A DNA stretch of 64,000 bases from Oscillospiraceae bacterium (GCA_017472965.1 JAFUNR010000010.1:62001-126000), one strand, 5' to 3'; shown: positions 33,534 to 42,356, counted from the stretch's first letter. Numbers and translations are program-made. The notes: generated by a model not told the origin, from the letters alone.

Positions 33534-35348
33534 TCAACCTTTGCTGATCGCGCCGAACTTACAGCCGTCCATACAGGCGCCGCACTTGACGCACTTGGCA
33601 GGATCAATGGTCAGCGAGGGCAGCTTATGACCGGGAGCGATGTAGGTGGTCTTGGTGATAGCGTCAGCCGGGCAGTTCTTGGCGCACTTACCGCAGCCGA
33701 TGCACTTATCCTGATCGATCTTGTAGTTCAGCAGAGCCTTGCAGACGCCGGCGGGGCAGCGCTTGTTCTGGATATGCTCAACATACTCATCGTAGAAATA
33801 GTGCAGAGTGGACAGAACGGGGTTGGGAGCAGTCTGACCCAGACCGCACAGACTGTTGGCCTTGATGAACTCGGACAGCTCCTTGATGCGGACCAGATCC
33901 TCCATCTCGCCATTGCCGCTGGTGATCTTGTTCAGCAGCTCCAGCAGGCGCTTGGTACCGATACGGCAGGGAGCGCACTTGCCGCAGCTCTCATCCACGG
34001 TGAACTCCAGGAAGAACTTGGCGATGTCAACCATGCAGTCATCCTCGTCCATAACGATCAGACCGCCGGAGCCCATCATGGAGCCGATAGCAATCAGGTT
34101 GTCATAGTCGATGGGAGTATCGATCAGAGAAGCAGGGATGCAGCCGCCGGAAGGACCGCCGGTCTGAGCAGCCTTGAACTTCTTGCCGTTGGGAATACCG
34201 CCGCCGATCTCCTCAACAACGGTGCGCAGGGTGGTACCCATGGGGATCTCCACCAGACCGGTGTTGGTGATCTTGCCGCCCAGAGCGAACACCTTGGTGC
34301 CCGGGCTCTTTTCAGTACCCATGGACTTGAACCACTCGGCGCCGTTCAGGATGATGCGGGGAATGTTGGCATAGGTCTCAACGTTGTTCAGGATGGTGGG
34401 GCTTTCGAACAGACCCTTGACAGCGGGGAACGGAGGACGGGGACGGGGCTCGCCGCGGTGACCCTCGATGGAGGTCATCAGAGCGGTTTCCTCGCCGCAC
34501 ACAAAGGCACCGGCGCCCAGCTTGATCTCAACATCAAAGCTGAAATCGGTACCAAAGATGTTCTCGCCCATCAGACCGTATTCCTTGGCCTGATCAATGG
34601 CGATCTGCAGACGGTTAACAGCGATGGGGTACTCGGCACGGACGTACACATAGCCCTTGTTGGCGCCGATCGCGTAACCGGCAATGGCCATGGCCTCCAG
34701 CAGAGCATGGGGGTCGCCTTCCAGAACAGAACGGTCCATGAACGCGCCGGGGTCGCCCTCGTCAGCGTTGCAGCAGACGTACTTCTGCACCTTGCCGCGG
34801 TTGCTGGAAGCAAACTTCCACTTCAGGCCGGTGGGGAAACCGCCGCCGCCGCGGCCGCGCAGGCCGGAATCCAGAATGACCTGAATGACCTCATCGGGAG
34901 TCATCTCGGTCAGAACCTTACCCAGAGCCTGATAGCCGTCGTAGCCGATGTACTCTTCAATGTTCTCGGGATTGATGACGCCGCAGTTGCGCAGAGCGAC
35001 ACGGACCTGCTTCTTGTAGAAAGCAGTCTCATCCAGAGACTTGATGGTGTTGTCCTCGGCAACAGTCTCATTATACAGCAGCTTGGTGACGGGGCGGCCC
35101 TTCAGCAGGTGCTCGCTCACGATCTCCTTGACATCACTGTCGTTGATACGGCTGTAGAAAGAACCCTCGGGATAAATAACAACGATGGGGCCCAGCGCAC
35201 ACAGACCAAAGCAGCCGGTACGGATGACCTTGACTTCGTTCTCCAGACCGTTGGCCAGGATCTCGTTTTCAAAGGCTTCGGCGACCTTGTCGCTGCCGGA
35301 GGAAGTGCAGCCGGTACCGCCGCAGATCATAACATGACTTCTGAACAT
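33534..35348 (-). CDS. hydB: NuoF-like hydrogenase subunit HydB (NADH/FMN)
   Basis: The 604-aa protein has an N-terminal thioredoxin-like 2Fe-2S domain (CGGTGCTSSGS, then TGCFGLCALGP). The flavin/NADH core follows with DSGLRGRGGGGFPTGLKW and CNADEGDPGAFMDR. A 4Fe-4S site is at ESCGKCAPCRIGTKR. Two C-terminal ferredoxin clusters are CIGCGKCAKNCP and CVKCGACMDGC. This matches the diaphorase subunit of trimeric bifurcating hydrogenases. It lies between the 2Fe-2S gene and hydA in the operon. Confidence 0.95.
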   Translation of the reverse strand: MFRSHVMICGGTGCTSSGSDKVAEAFENEILANGLENEVKVIRTGCFGLCALGPIVVIYPEGSFYSRINDSDVKEIVSEHLLKGRPVTKLLYNETVAEDNTIKSLDETAFYKKQVRVALRNCGVINPENIEEYIGYDGYQALGKVLTEMTPDEVIQVILDSGLRGRGGGGFPTGLKWKFASSNRGKVQKYVCCNADEGDPGAFMDRSVLEGDPHALLEAMAIAGYAIGANKGYVYVRAEYPIAVNRLQIAIDQAKEYGLMGENIFGTDFSFDVEIKLGAGAFVCGEETALMTSIEGHRGEPRPRPPFPAVKGLFESPTILNNVETYANIPRIILNGAEWFKSMGTEKSPGTKVFALGGKITNTGLVEIPMGTTLRTVVEEIGGGIPNGKKFKAAQTGGPSGGCIPASLIDTPIDYDNLIAIGSMMGSGGLIVMDEDDCMVDIAKFFLEFTVDESCGKCAPCRIGTKRLLELLNKITSGNGEMEDLVRIKELSEFIKANSLCGLGQTAPNPVLSTLHYFYDEYVEHIQNKRCPAGVCKALLNYKIDQDKCIGCGKCAKNCPADAITKTTYIAPGHKLPSLTIDPAKCVKCGACMDGCKFGAISKG

Positions 35349-35363
35349 GTTCTCTTTTCCTCC

Positions 35364-35732
35364 TTATTTGCTGATGGTGCCGACGGTATACTCGGCAACA
35401 GGGGTACCACCCACCAGATGCTCGGAAACAACACGGGCAACCTTGGCGGGATCCATCTTAACATAAGTAACTTTTTCCTTACCCTCTTCGTACACTTCGA
35501 CGACGGGCTCGTACTGGCAGATGCCGATGCAGCCGGTCTGAGTGACCATCACGTTCTCCAGAGCGCGGCGGGCCACATCCTCAGTGAAAGCGTTCAGCAC
35601 AGGGCGGGCGCCGGCGGCGATGCCGCAGGTAGCCATACCGACTACAACGCGAACGGAGGCCTTGTCGTCGCGGGTGGCGACGGTCTGGCGCATTTTATCA
35701 CGGATCGCTGCCAGTTCTGCGAGGCTTTTCAT
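35364..35732 (-). CDS. Thioredoxin-like 2Fe-2S ferredoxin (HndB-like)
   Basis: The 122-aa protein starts at MKSLAELAAIR (ATG 35730-35732) with AAAGGAGA upstream. The thioredoxin-fold 2Fe-2S motif is visible: GMATCGIAAGARPV and QTGCIGICQYEPVVEV supply the four cysteines. In NADP- or NAD-reducing hydrogenases the HndB-like subunit carries one extra cluster. The operon position between the HATPase and hydB is the usual one. Confidence 0.9.
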   Translation of the reverse strand: MKSLAELAAIRDKMRQTVATRDDKASVRVVVGMATCGIAAGARPVLNAFTEDVARRALENVMVTQTGCIGICQYEPVVEVYEEGKEKVTYVKMDPAKVARVVSEHLVGGTPVAEYTVGTISK

Positions 35733-35754
35733 AGCGTTTTCTCCTTTACATAAC

Positions 35755-36327
35755 TCATTTCGGTATGATTCCGCCATGGAATTCCGGCGGGATCATTTCC
35801 TGGGTATTTTCGGTAAGATACTCCCGGATGAACAATGCCACCTGCGGTTCGGCCAGCGAGACCTCCCCCAGGATCGCGCGCATATCACGGGTATCCATTT
35901 CAAATGTCTGCCCGTCCACACACAGCGTATAGACAAAATCGATATCGGGATTGCACTGCACCAGACTGGTAACGGTGCCCTCCAGATCGCCCACCGGAGC
36001 AAGATCAATATGCCCCAATGTGAACCACGCGGTCACGCGCGTTCCTTTTCCCAACTCGCTTTCCACCGTCAGATCGCCGCCGGTCTGCTGCGCCGCCAGC
36101 CGGAAAAAGCTGATGCCCAGACCGACCTTGCGGGTCTTGCGGGTGGTATAGAAGGGATCCATCACGCCGGCGACCGTCTCCGCACTCATACCGCAGCCGT
36201 TATCGGTGATCGTAATGATCAGACGTTCCGCAGCGGTATCAGCTTCGACTTTGATGCCGATAAGCGATGCATTTGCACGCACGGAATTCTGCGCGATATC
36301 AAGAATGTTCAGCGAAAGTTCCTGCAT
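35755..36327 (-). CDS. Small HATPase-domain protein in hydrogenase operon
   Basis: The 190-aa protein has a GHKL ATPase fold: LNILDIAQNSVRANA (N-box), ITDNGCGMS (G1), GLGISFFRLAAQQTGG (G2) and GTRVTAWF. It has no phospho-acceptor His region and no TM. It lies directly between the NuoE-like gene (5 bp) and the 2Fe-2S gene, with a weak ribosome site. Such orphan ATPase genes recur inside clostridial bifurcating-hydrogenase operons; their role is not established. Anti-sigma or kinase-like regulation of the complex is conjecture. Confidence 0.85.
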   Translation of the reverse strand: MQELSLNILDIAQNSVRANASLIGIKVEADTAAERLIITITDNGCGMSAETVAGVMDPFYTTRKTRKVGLGISFFRLAAQQTGGDLTVESELGKGTRVTAWFTLGHIDLAPVGDLEGTVTSLVQCNPDIDFVYTLCVDGQTFEMDTRDMRAILGEVSLAEPQVALFIREYLTENTQEMIPPEFHGGIIPK

Positions 36328-36332
36328 ACGGC

Positions 36333-36821
36333 TTAATACTTGGCCAGGATCTCATCCAGCTCGTTGCCGGTCAGACGGCCGTAGACCTCATCATTGACGG
36401 TCATAACGGGAGCAAGACCGCAGGCACCGATGCAGCGGCAGGCATCCAGAGAGAACTTGCCGTCAGCAGTGCACTCGCCGGCACCGATGCCCAGCTTCTC
36501 CTGCAGGGCTTCGAAGATCTTGCCGCTGCCTTTGACATAGCAGGCGGTACCCAGGCACACGGAGATGCGGTAGTCGCCCTTGGGGCACAGAGAGAACTGC
36601 GCATAGAAGGTAGAAATGCCGTACAGATCCTCAAGAGGAACATCCAGCTCAGCGGCAACGATCCGCTGCACCTCAATGGGCAGGTAGCCATAGATCTCCT
36701 GTGCTTTCTGCAGAGCAGGCATCTCGACGCCGCGCATATTCTTGTGCTCCTGCAGCCAGGTACGCAGCTCAGCTTCCTGCTCTGGTGTGCCCTTGAAGGG
36801 CACGGTAGAAAACTTTCTCAT
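36333..36821 (-). CDS. hydC: NuoE-like hydrogenase subunit HydC (2Fe-2S)
   Basis: The 162-aa protein starts at MRKFSTVPFKG (ATG 36819-36821) behind GGAGG. The thioredoxin-like 2Fe-2S ligands are in CLGTACYVKGS and DACRCIGACGLAPVM; the helical N-terminus has ALQKAQEIYGYLPIEVQRI. It is the first gene of the hydrogenase operon, under the promoter at 36929-36937. Confidence 0.95.
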   Translation of the reverse strand: MRKFSTVPFKGTPEQEAELRTWLQEHKNMRGVEMPALQKAQEIYGYLPIEVQRIVAAELDVPLEDLYGISTFYAQFSLCPKGDYRISVCLGTACYVKGSGKIFEALQEKLGIGAGECTADGKFSLDACRCIGACGLAPVMTVNDEVYGRLTGNELDEILAKY

Positions 36822-36928
36822 AGCTCTTCCTCCATTTTTGTTGGATAAAACGCCGCCGCCAGCCAGACAGCGCCGTCGAATCCTTGTTGTTTGCGAAAGG
36901 GGTTGATACATTTTTCACAGACACTGAT

Positions 36929-36937
36929 ATTATAACA
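36929..36937 (-). promoter_or_regulatory. Hydrogenase operon promoter (extended -10)
   Basis: On the minus strand TGTTATAAT gives a consensus extended -10 element (TATAAT at 36929-36934). The -35 region is poor (TGGAAT at 17 nt). A leader of about 100 nt precedes hydC. No clear Rex-type TTGTTAA-N4-TTAACAA operator was seen. Confidence 0.6.
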
Positions 36938-37047
36938 TGGTTATTCTGAAAATTCCACTGTTTTTCCATCTTTCTCCACCGTTTTTTCAAAAAAATTTCC
37001 GCCGATCCACCCAGTAAAAATAGGTGAAAACGACGGAAACTGTCCAC

Positions 37048-37974
37048 TCAATCGGTTTTGTTTTTCCTGCCTTTTTTGTGAAGTTTTCCAAACGGCGAAA
37101 ACTGCGCCAACAGGATTGCGGCAAAAACCAACACGCAGCCGCACAGCTCAGCAGCGCTCAGCCGCTCCTTCAACAAAATCGCTCCCGCCAGAACGGAAAA
37201 AACCGATTCAAAGCTCATCAGAAGAGACGCCACTGCCGGATCGGTATCACGCTGACCAATAATCTGCAGGGTATATGCCACCGCACTGGACATGATGCCG
37301 GTGTACAGCAGCGGGATACGCGCCTCCCACAGACCGGCAAGACTGGGCTGTTCCCAGATAAACATAGCAGGTACAGAAAGCAGACCGCAGACGGCGAATT
37401 CCACCGCGCAAAGCAGCATGGGATTGGTACGCGGAGCAAATTTATCCACCAGCATGATCTGGAAAGCAAAGCAGACAGCGCAAAGCAAGGTCAACAGATC
37501 ACCTGCCGCAAGCTCAAAGCCATCCACTGCGCAAAGCAAATACAGACCGGCAGTGGCCAGCACCACGGCAAGCCACACATTGCCGCCCGCTCTGCGACCG
37601 ACAAAAATTCCAAAAACCGGAACCAGCACAATATACAAGGCCGTCAGAAATCCGGATTTCCCCGCACTGGTAGTGACAAGCCCCATCTGCTGCAGGCTTG
37701 TGGCAGCAAACAGCATACAGCCGCACAGACCACCGCCCATCCACAGCGCTTTGGGATCGTAACCGGATTCCGGCTGCGGGCGTCCGAGCAGCAGCCACAG
37801 CGGCACAAGCACAGCCACGCCCAGGAAGCTGCGGGCGCCGTTGAAGGTGAACGGCTCCACATAATCCATTCCTTTGGACTGTGCCGCAAAGGCGATGCCC
37901 CAGAGAAGAGCCGCCAGCAGCAGCATCGCACTGCCCCGCAGCTGACCGGCAACGGAAGAATGATTCTTTTGCAT
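37048..37974 (-). CDS. EamA/DMT-family transporter
   Basis: The 308-aa protein starts at ATG 37972-37974 (MQKNHSS) behind GAAAGGT. It has ten hydrophobic segments, with the first EamA repeat opening at GSAMLLLAALLWGIAFAAQ and the second at GDLLTLLCAVCFAFQI. A likely metabolite efflux carrier. It is not closely similar to the EamA protein at 30687-31601. It is transcribed toward the hydrogenase promoter region, with no obvious functional link. Confidence 0.85.
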   Translation of the reverse strand: MQKNHSSVAGQLRGSAMLLLAALLWGIAFAAQSKGMDYVEPFTFNGARSFLGVAVLVPLWLLLGRPQPESGYDPKALWMGGGLCGCMLFAATSLQQMGLVTTSAGKSGFLTALYIVLVPVFGIFVGRRAGGNVWLAVVLATAGLYLLCAVDGFELAAGDLLTLLCAVCFAFQIMLVDKFAPRTNPMLLCAVEFAVCGLLSVPAMFIWEQPSLAGLWEARIPLLYTGIMSSAVAYTLQIIGQRDTDPAVASLLMSFESVFSVLAGAILLKERLSAAELCGCVLVFAAILLAQFSPFGKLHKKGRKNKTD

Positions 37975-38054
37975 AGATTTATACCTTTCAAAATACAAAA
38001 AGAGACCCGCGGAAAGCCGGAAAAAGTTTTCCGCAGGCCTGTCGCCGGAATAAA

Positions 38055-38531
38055 TTATTTCGCCGTATTGCCGGCATTGCCGCTGCCGCCACGGGTCAGG
38101 CTGCCGCGCACCTCACGGATATCCCGCGCCTTCTTTGCCAGCACCTCTTCGCTCTGGCGCAGCATCCCGTCACAATATTCCAGAACCTGCTTACGCATCT
38201 CACGGCTCTGCTGCTGCGCATTTGCCAGAAGCTCGGCCGCCTTGGCCTGACTGGCCTTGACCACCTCGGATTCACTCACAAGCAAAGCAGCGCGCTCCTC
38301 GGCACGGCGCACGATGCCGTCCGCTTCTTTGTTCGCAGTGGCAATGATATCGGTGCGGTCGCGCACGATTTTCTGGGCATCGCGCACCTCGCCGGGAAGA
38401 TTCAGCTTGATCTCACCCATCAGATCCCGGATACGCTCCACATCCACCATACGCTTACCGCCGGAAAACGGAAGATTGATGGAGTCCTCCAGCAGTTCAT
38501 CCATTTCAATCAAAATTTCATCAATACTCAT
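38055..38531 (-). CDS. Coiled-coil protein of unknown function, coupled to coaD
   Basis: The 158-aa protein is almost entirely helical after residue 28, rich in Ala, Glu, Arg and Lys, with heptad-like spacing (EVRDAQKIVRDRTDIIATA, EADGIVRRAEERAALLV). It resembles DivIVA or ATP-synthase b/H-type coiled coils without a TM. Its ATG overlaps the coaD stop as ATGA. It ends in a flexible Gly/Asn tail. The rsmD-coaD-coiled-coil order recurs in Clostridia. Function unknown. Confidence 0.7.
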   Translation of the reverse strand: MSIDEILIEMDELLEDSINLPFSGGKRMVDVERIRDLMGEIKLNLPGEVRDAQKIVRDRTDIIATANKEADGIVRRAEERAALLVSESEVVKASQAKAAELLANAQQQSREMRKQVLEYCDGMLRQSEEVLAKKARDIREVRGSLTRGGSGNAGNTAK

Positions 38532-39022
38532 CTGTTCTCATTCTCCTTCTGCAACTGAGCGGAAAGGATCTCCAGCGCACCCGCCGGAACCATTTCCGAA
38601 ATATCCTGTTGATAACGCAGCATCTCACGCACAATGGTGGAGCTGATCCATGAAACTGCCGGCGCAGCAGGCAGCAGAACCGTTTCCAGACCCGGCTCAA
38701 GATATCTGTTCGCATGTGCCATGGGCTGCTCATAATCCAGATCCTGTGCAGAGCGCACCCCCTTTACAAGGGCACACGCACCGCAGCTTCTGGCATATTC
38801 CGCCAGAAGTCCGTCGCTGCTCTCCACACATACACCGGGAATATCCGCTACAGCCGCCCGCAGCATCTGCACACGCTGCTGCACGGTAAACATGGTCTTT
38901 TTGGATGAATTCACCGCCACAAGTACCACGACTTCATCAAAAAGCGCCGCCGCACGCCGGATGATATCCAGATGCCCCACTGTGACCGGATCGTAGCTGC
39001 CCGGACAGATCGCCCGCCGCAT
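38528..39022 (-). CDS. coaD: Phosphopantetheine adenylyltransferase
   Basis: The 164-aa enzyme catalyses the penultimate step of coenzyme A synthesis. The nucleotidyltransferase motif RAICPGSYDPVTVGHLDII and the ATP-binding ISSTIVRE are intact. I chose the ATG at 39020-39022 (MRRAICPG), matching family N-termini; an ATG at 39034 would sit directly on the GAAAGG site. It overlaps or abuts the end of rsmD. Confidence 0.94.
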   Translation of the reverse strand: MRRAICPGSYDPVTVGHLDIIRRAAALFDEVVVLVAVNSSKKTMFTVQQRVQMLRAAVADIPGVCVESSDGLLAEYARSCGACALVKGVRSAQDLDYEQPMAHANRYLEPGLETVLLPAAPAVSWISSTIVREMLRYQQDISEMVPAGALEILSAQLQKENENR

Positions 39023-39023
39023 T

Positions 39024-39566
39024 TTACTCGCCATCCTTTCGGTATTTGCAAACCTTCACCGTGCCGTAGCGATACTGCTTGACCAATTCCAGCCCGCCGG
39101 CTTTTTCGGGCAGCTGCGCTTCCGGTTCGCTTTCGCATAAAACAAAGCCGCCCGGGGTAACATGATCCGAAACTGCCGGCAGCAGACGCTCCAGTGTTCC
39201 CTGCCGATAAGGCGGATCCATGAAAATAATATCAAACTGCTCTTTACTGCCGGCAAGAAAGCTCTCTGCCGGCATCGTGGCAACACGGCAATCCGAAAAA
39301 ACACCCAGCGCCTTACAGTTCTGTGTGACAACTGCAGTCGCCGCAGGATTCTGATCAATAAACACCGCAAAGGATGCGCCGCGGCTGAGCGCTTCAAGCC
39401 CCATCTGGCCGCTGCCGGCAAAAAGATCCAGCACACGGGCACCTTCCAGCACAAATTGAATGGAGCTGAAAACTCCTTCTTTTACTCTTTCCAGCGTGGG
39501 ACGAGTCTCATCCCCTTCCAGCGCCAACAGCTTTCTGCCGCGCAAATCACCTGCAACAATACGCAT
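39024..39566 (-). CDS. rsmD: 16S rRNA (guanine966-N2)-methyltransferase RsmD
   Basis: The 180-aa protein starts at MRIVAGDLRGRKL, the standard opening of the family. SAM-binding VLDLFAGSGQMGLEALSRG and catalytic DIIFMDPPYRQG (DPPY) are present. It forms a tight unit with coaD. A GTG-started frame reaching 39632 is possible but adds 22 residues without family support. Confidence 0.94.
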   Translation of the reverse strand: MRIVAGDLRGRKLLALEGDETRPTLERVKEGVFSSIQFVLEGARVLDLFAGSGQMGLEALSRGASFAVFIDQNPAATAVVTQNCKALGVFSDCRVATMPAESFLAGSKEQFDIIFMDPPYRQGTLERLLPAVSDHVTPGGFVLCESEPEAQLPEKAGGLELVKQYRYGTVKVCKYRKDGE

Positions 39567-39699
39567 CGTTCTCTTCGCCTGCCCTTCCGGCGGCCGGTTC
39601 TGTCCGCCGCTCTTTTTAATATTACCCGGCACAGCTGTGCCGACTTTGTAATCAAGGTATTCAAATATGATATCTCATCTGCCTGATTTTGTCAAGATT

Positions 39700-40032
39700 T
39701 CATCCTTGTTTGTAAATACCATCATTTACCTGCGAACCGGCCTGTTCCCGCTTCGCTTTTTCGATCCGGTACCCGTGGGCAAGGATGCACCGGATGGTCG
39801 CCGCCGCCGTGCGCCGGTCATACTCTTTCTCTCCCTCCGGCAAATCACCGTACGGAACCAGATCCGGGTGGGTTCGTCTCAAATCATCCCGTACCGGCCC
39901 ATACTGCCACCCTTCCGCAAGGCGACCGGCCGCCCAGGCATCATGAATATCCTCTGCCAGTATCTCGCGCAGAGGAAGCAGTTCTTCCGGCAGCTGAAGC
40001 TCATTTTCGTTAAAGTTTTTCGGCTGATACAT
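39700..40032 (-). CDS. RyR-domain protein
   Basis: The 110-aa protein starts at MYQPKNFNENE (ATG 40030-40032, GGGGAT upstream). It contains one bacterial RyR (ryanodine-receptor repeat) domain: LPLREILAEDIHDAWAAGRL, GWQYGPVRDDLRRTHPDLVPY, EYDRRTAAATIRCILAHGY. Small stand-alone RyR proteins are common in gut bacteria; they are thought to bind nucleotide-like ligands but no role is established. It stands alone between rsmD and an Xre gene. Confidence 0.8.
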   Translation of the reverse strand: MYQPKNFNENELQLPEELLPLREILAEDIHDAWAAGRLAEGWQYGPVRDDLRRTHPDLVPYGDLPEGEKEYDRRTAAATIRCILAHGYRIEKAKREQAGSQVNDGIYKQG

Positions 40033-40151
40033 GCTTGCATCCCCCTGTCCTTTCATATTCTGTCTGTTCCGGATGGATACCGGCATCATTTCTCCACTTA
40101 TATTATATCTCTATTTATGTAAAATTCAACCGTCAGCCCTCGATTTATAAA

Positions 40152-40187
40152 AAAGAGCATTCGCACAACCGTGTACGAATGCTCTTT
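40152..40187 (-). terminator. Terminator after the second Xre-membrane gene
   Basis: The perfect 12-bp stem AAAGAGCATTCG / CGAATGCTCTTT has a 12-nt loop and short T-runs on both strands. Confidence 0.8.
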
Positions 40188-40202
40188 CATCATCAAAACC
40201 AA

Positions 40203-40835
40203 TCAGCTTTCCGCTTCACTCTGAACCGTTTCCTGTTCTGCCGTCCAGATGCGCCAGCGATACTTTTCAATCCAGATCCGTTTTCCCCGGAAGGATACAC
40301 GATCCGTCACCGTTCCCCTGTCCTGCGTTTTGTAACGGATATCAAAAGAGAGTATGATCGTGCGTCCGTTCCATGAGACTTCCTGCGTTCCACGCAGAGC
40401 TTCAAACGCATATCCCTCTTTCGTTTGACCGTATACGCCTGTCAGATGCGGGCTGTGCTTATCAAAAAGCCATGTACCAAACCCTCCGCCACAGGCCCCG
40501 GCATCCCAGTCTACCGGGGCTAAATGGATCACCAGCAGCACTGCTGCTGCAGACAGAAGCAACACTGCAAGAATGATCGTGACTTTTTTTCGCCGACACT
40601 TTATATCAGCTAAAGCACAAGCGCTGTCTGTCGCAGGCTGTTCACCCACAGCGAGCCACTGCACGGATACGCCGAACAAGCCGGCAAGCGCAATCAGATT
40701 GCGGGTATCCGGCGAGCTTTTGCCGCTTTCCCATTTGCTGACGGCCTGCCGCGAAACCCCGAGCTGCTCCGCAAGATACTCCTGCGAAATGCCCAGCGCG
40801 GTGCGACGCTCTCGGATCCTGTCCTCTATTGCCAT
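40203..40835 (-). CDS. Xre-family regulator with one TM segment and extracytoplasmic tail
   Basis: The 210-aa protein starts at ATG 40833-40835 (MAIEDRIRERR) behind GGAGGTG. Residues 1-62 hold the HTH (SQEYLAEQLGVSRQAVSKWE). A single TM at about 84-104 is followed by about 105 residues that include several Trp and Gly, ending ESEAES. The HTH is close in sequence to that of the Xre gene at 4290-4973, and the same CAAC-N5-GTTG element precedes both. It could link a membrane signal to transcription. Confidence 0.8.
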   Translation of the reverse strand: MAIEDRIRERRTALGISQEYLAEQLGVSRQAVSKWESGKSSPDTRNLIALAGLFGVSVQWLAVGEQPATDSACALADIKCRRKKVTIILAVLLLSAAAVLLVIHLAPVDWDAGACGGGFGTWLFDKHSPHLTGVYGQTKEGYAFEALRGTQEVSWNGRTIILSFDIRYKTQDRGTVTDRVSFRGKRIWIEKYRWRIWTAEQETVQSEAES

Positions 40836-40893
40836 TTCATTCACCTCCGCCCTAAACATAGCACGGATGAACCCCAAACACCACCAACTATAT

Positions 40894-40912
40894 GTCAACT
40901 ATTGGTTGCAGC
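40894..40912. promoter_or_regulatory. CAAC-N5-GTTG element upstream of the second Xre gene
   Basis: TCAAC-TATTG-GTTGC lies about 60 bp upstream of the start codon. On the minus strand it overlaps a TTGACA hexamer, as an operator over a -35 box would. The same GCTGCAACC-N4-GTTG arrangement occurs at 5072-5092. Confidence 0.45.
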
Positions 40913-40941
40913 CGACTTTTATCACTTGAAATCACCCGGTT

Positions 40942-42201
40942 TTACTCCGGCATCTCCACCGACTGCTCCTTCAACAGTGAACGAAGATCTGCAAAAGGAA
41001 GCTCACGCGGCTGACAGCCCAGCTTTGCACACAGAGCAGCCGCACAACCGGCAGCCTGCCCCATGGCAGCACAGTTACCGGTAACGCGATAGCTCGCCAT
41101 CGCCTCATGGGTACCGGAAATGCACCGTCCCGCAACCAGCAGACCGTCAGCATATACAGGGATCATACTGCGGTACGGAATCCCGTAGGGCTGCACATCA
41201 AAATAGCCCTGATCGTTGTTCTTCTGGTTGTGGATATCCACATTGAAGGTCGCCACGGTAACGGAATCCGACGGGATGACACCGCGCAGACAATCCTCAA
41301 TGGTAATGGTATGCAGACCGACCAGCCGGCGGCTTTCACGCACACCGAGCATCGATGCCGTCTGGGTGAAGGTCAGTTCCTCAAAGCCGGGAACATTCTC
41401 CTTAAAATACAGGAACATCTCCCGGGCCTGCCGGCGTCCTTCGACCATAGCAGCCGTGCGGTCTTTCTCATCCAGCGGATCCAGATTGCGCATATGCGTC
41501 AGCATAACGACCGCCTGAGCATCCGCCGGCAGTTGAATGATGTACGAACGGGTAAAGGGTATCTCGTAATTTTTTCCGGTGCGGGCGTTGGTCTCCTCCA
41601 CCAGCTTTGTCAGTGCATAAGGATCGGTCTGCATAAAACGCACATTTCCCAGCTGGTACATCAGCGTAAAAGACTGCACCTCACCGGTTTCCTCATCACC
41701 GAATACCGTCTGCACACCGGCGCGGGCACAAATGTCCGCATCACCGGTGCAGTCAATAACCATCGCCGCAGGATACGCCGTGCGGCCGGATTTGTTTTCC
41801 ACCACGATTCCCGTGATCGCACCATCCTCTTTCAAAACGCCTGCAGCAAAAGTATTGGTCAGCAGACATACGCCCGCCTCGGTCAGCATTTCATCCAGAA
41901 GCGCCTTCATATCCTCGATATGGCAGCAGGAATCGATAAAGCCTCCAAAGCCGCGGCGCTGCGAAAGCGCTGTGATGATCTCTTTCATCAGACCGGTTTT
42001 ATTGGCATGGTCGTACACGGGGTTGACAAGACCGCCGGTCCACATACCTCCAAAGCAGCCGGACTGCTCCACCAGCAACGTTTTTGCACCGGCACGGGCC
42101 GCAGCGATCGCTGCACAGCAGCCGGCAGGGCCACCGCCCGCCACGATCACATCATAGAATTCGCCCAGCGGGGTCCTGAGTTCCTCTGTCACATACATCA
42201 T
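40942..42201 (-). CDS. FAD-dependent oxidoreductase (FAD_oxidored/Pfam12831-like)
   Basis: The 419-aa protein has an N-terminal dinucleotide fold YDVIVAGGGPAGCCAAIAAA, then EQSGCFGGMWTGGLVNPV and, near the C-terminus, DGLLVAGRCISGTHEAMASYR, typical of flavoproteins found in carbohydrate-utilisation clusters. The substrate is unknown. Start ATG 42201 or the next codon; AAGGAAG lies somewhat far upstream. It is divergent from the small ORF and DUF4091 gene, suggesting a shared glycan or uronate context. Confidence 0.8.
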   Translation of the reverse strand: MMYVTEELRTPLGEFYDVIVAGGGPAGCCAAIAAARAGAKTLLVEQSGCFGGMWTGGLVNPVYDHANKTGLMKEIITALSQRRGFGGFIDSCCHIEDMKALLDEMLTEAGVCLLTNTFAAGVLKEDGAITGIVVENKSGRTAYPAAMVIDCTGDADICARAGVQTVFGDEETGEVQSFTLMYQLGNVRFMQTDPYALTKLVEETNARTGKNYEIPFTRSYIIQLPADAQAVVMLTHMRNLDPLDEKDRTAAMVEGRRQAREMFLYFKENVPGFEELTFTQTASMLGVRESRRLVGLHTITIEDCLRGVIPSDSVTVATFNVDIHNQKNNDQGYFDVQPYGIPYRSMIPVYADGLLVAGRCISGTHEAMASYRVTGNCAAMGQAAGCAAALCAKLGCQPRELPFADLRSLLKEQSVEMPE

Positions 42202-42296
42202 GAAAACCGCACTTCCTTTTCCTTTTCTTTGGTTTCAGTATAGCAAATACCACCCCATATTTCAATAACTGTGTAAAAAGAAAACGCTTCTTTGCA

Positions 42297-42325
42297 TTGA
42301 GCTTTTTCTTAATTTGTTGTATACT
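42297..42325 (+). promoter_or_regulatory. Promoter of the small ORF/DUF4091 unit
   Basis: TTGAGC (42297-42302) and TATACT (42320-42325) are separated by 17 nt, 31 bp before the start codon of the 98-aa ORF. Confidence 0.65.
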
Positions 42326-42356
42326 GAAATCAATGATTCCGAAAGGAGGCTCTCTG

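Noticed and set aside
33513..35753. 746-residue Gly/Ala/Asp-rich plus-strand open frame
   Set aside because: Antisense to the NuoF-like and 2Fe-2S hydrogenase genes; its repetitive composition reflects the strong codon bias of that operon.
36822..36960. Rex operator at the hydrogenase promoter
   Set aside because: Looked for because rex is in the window, but no TTGTTAA-N4-TTAACAA-like palindrome is visible.
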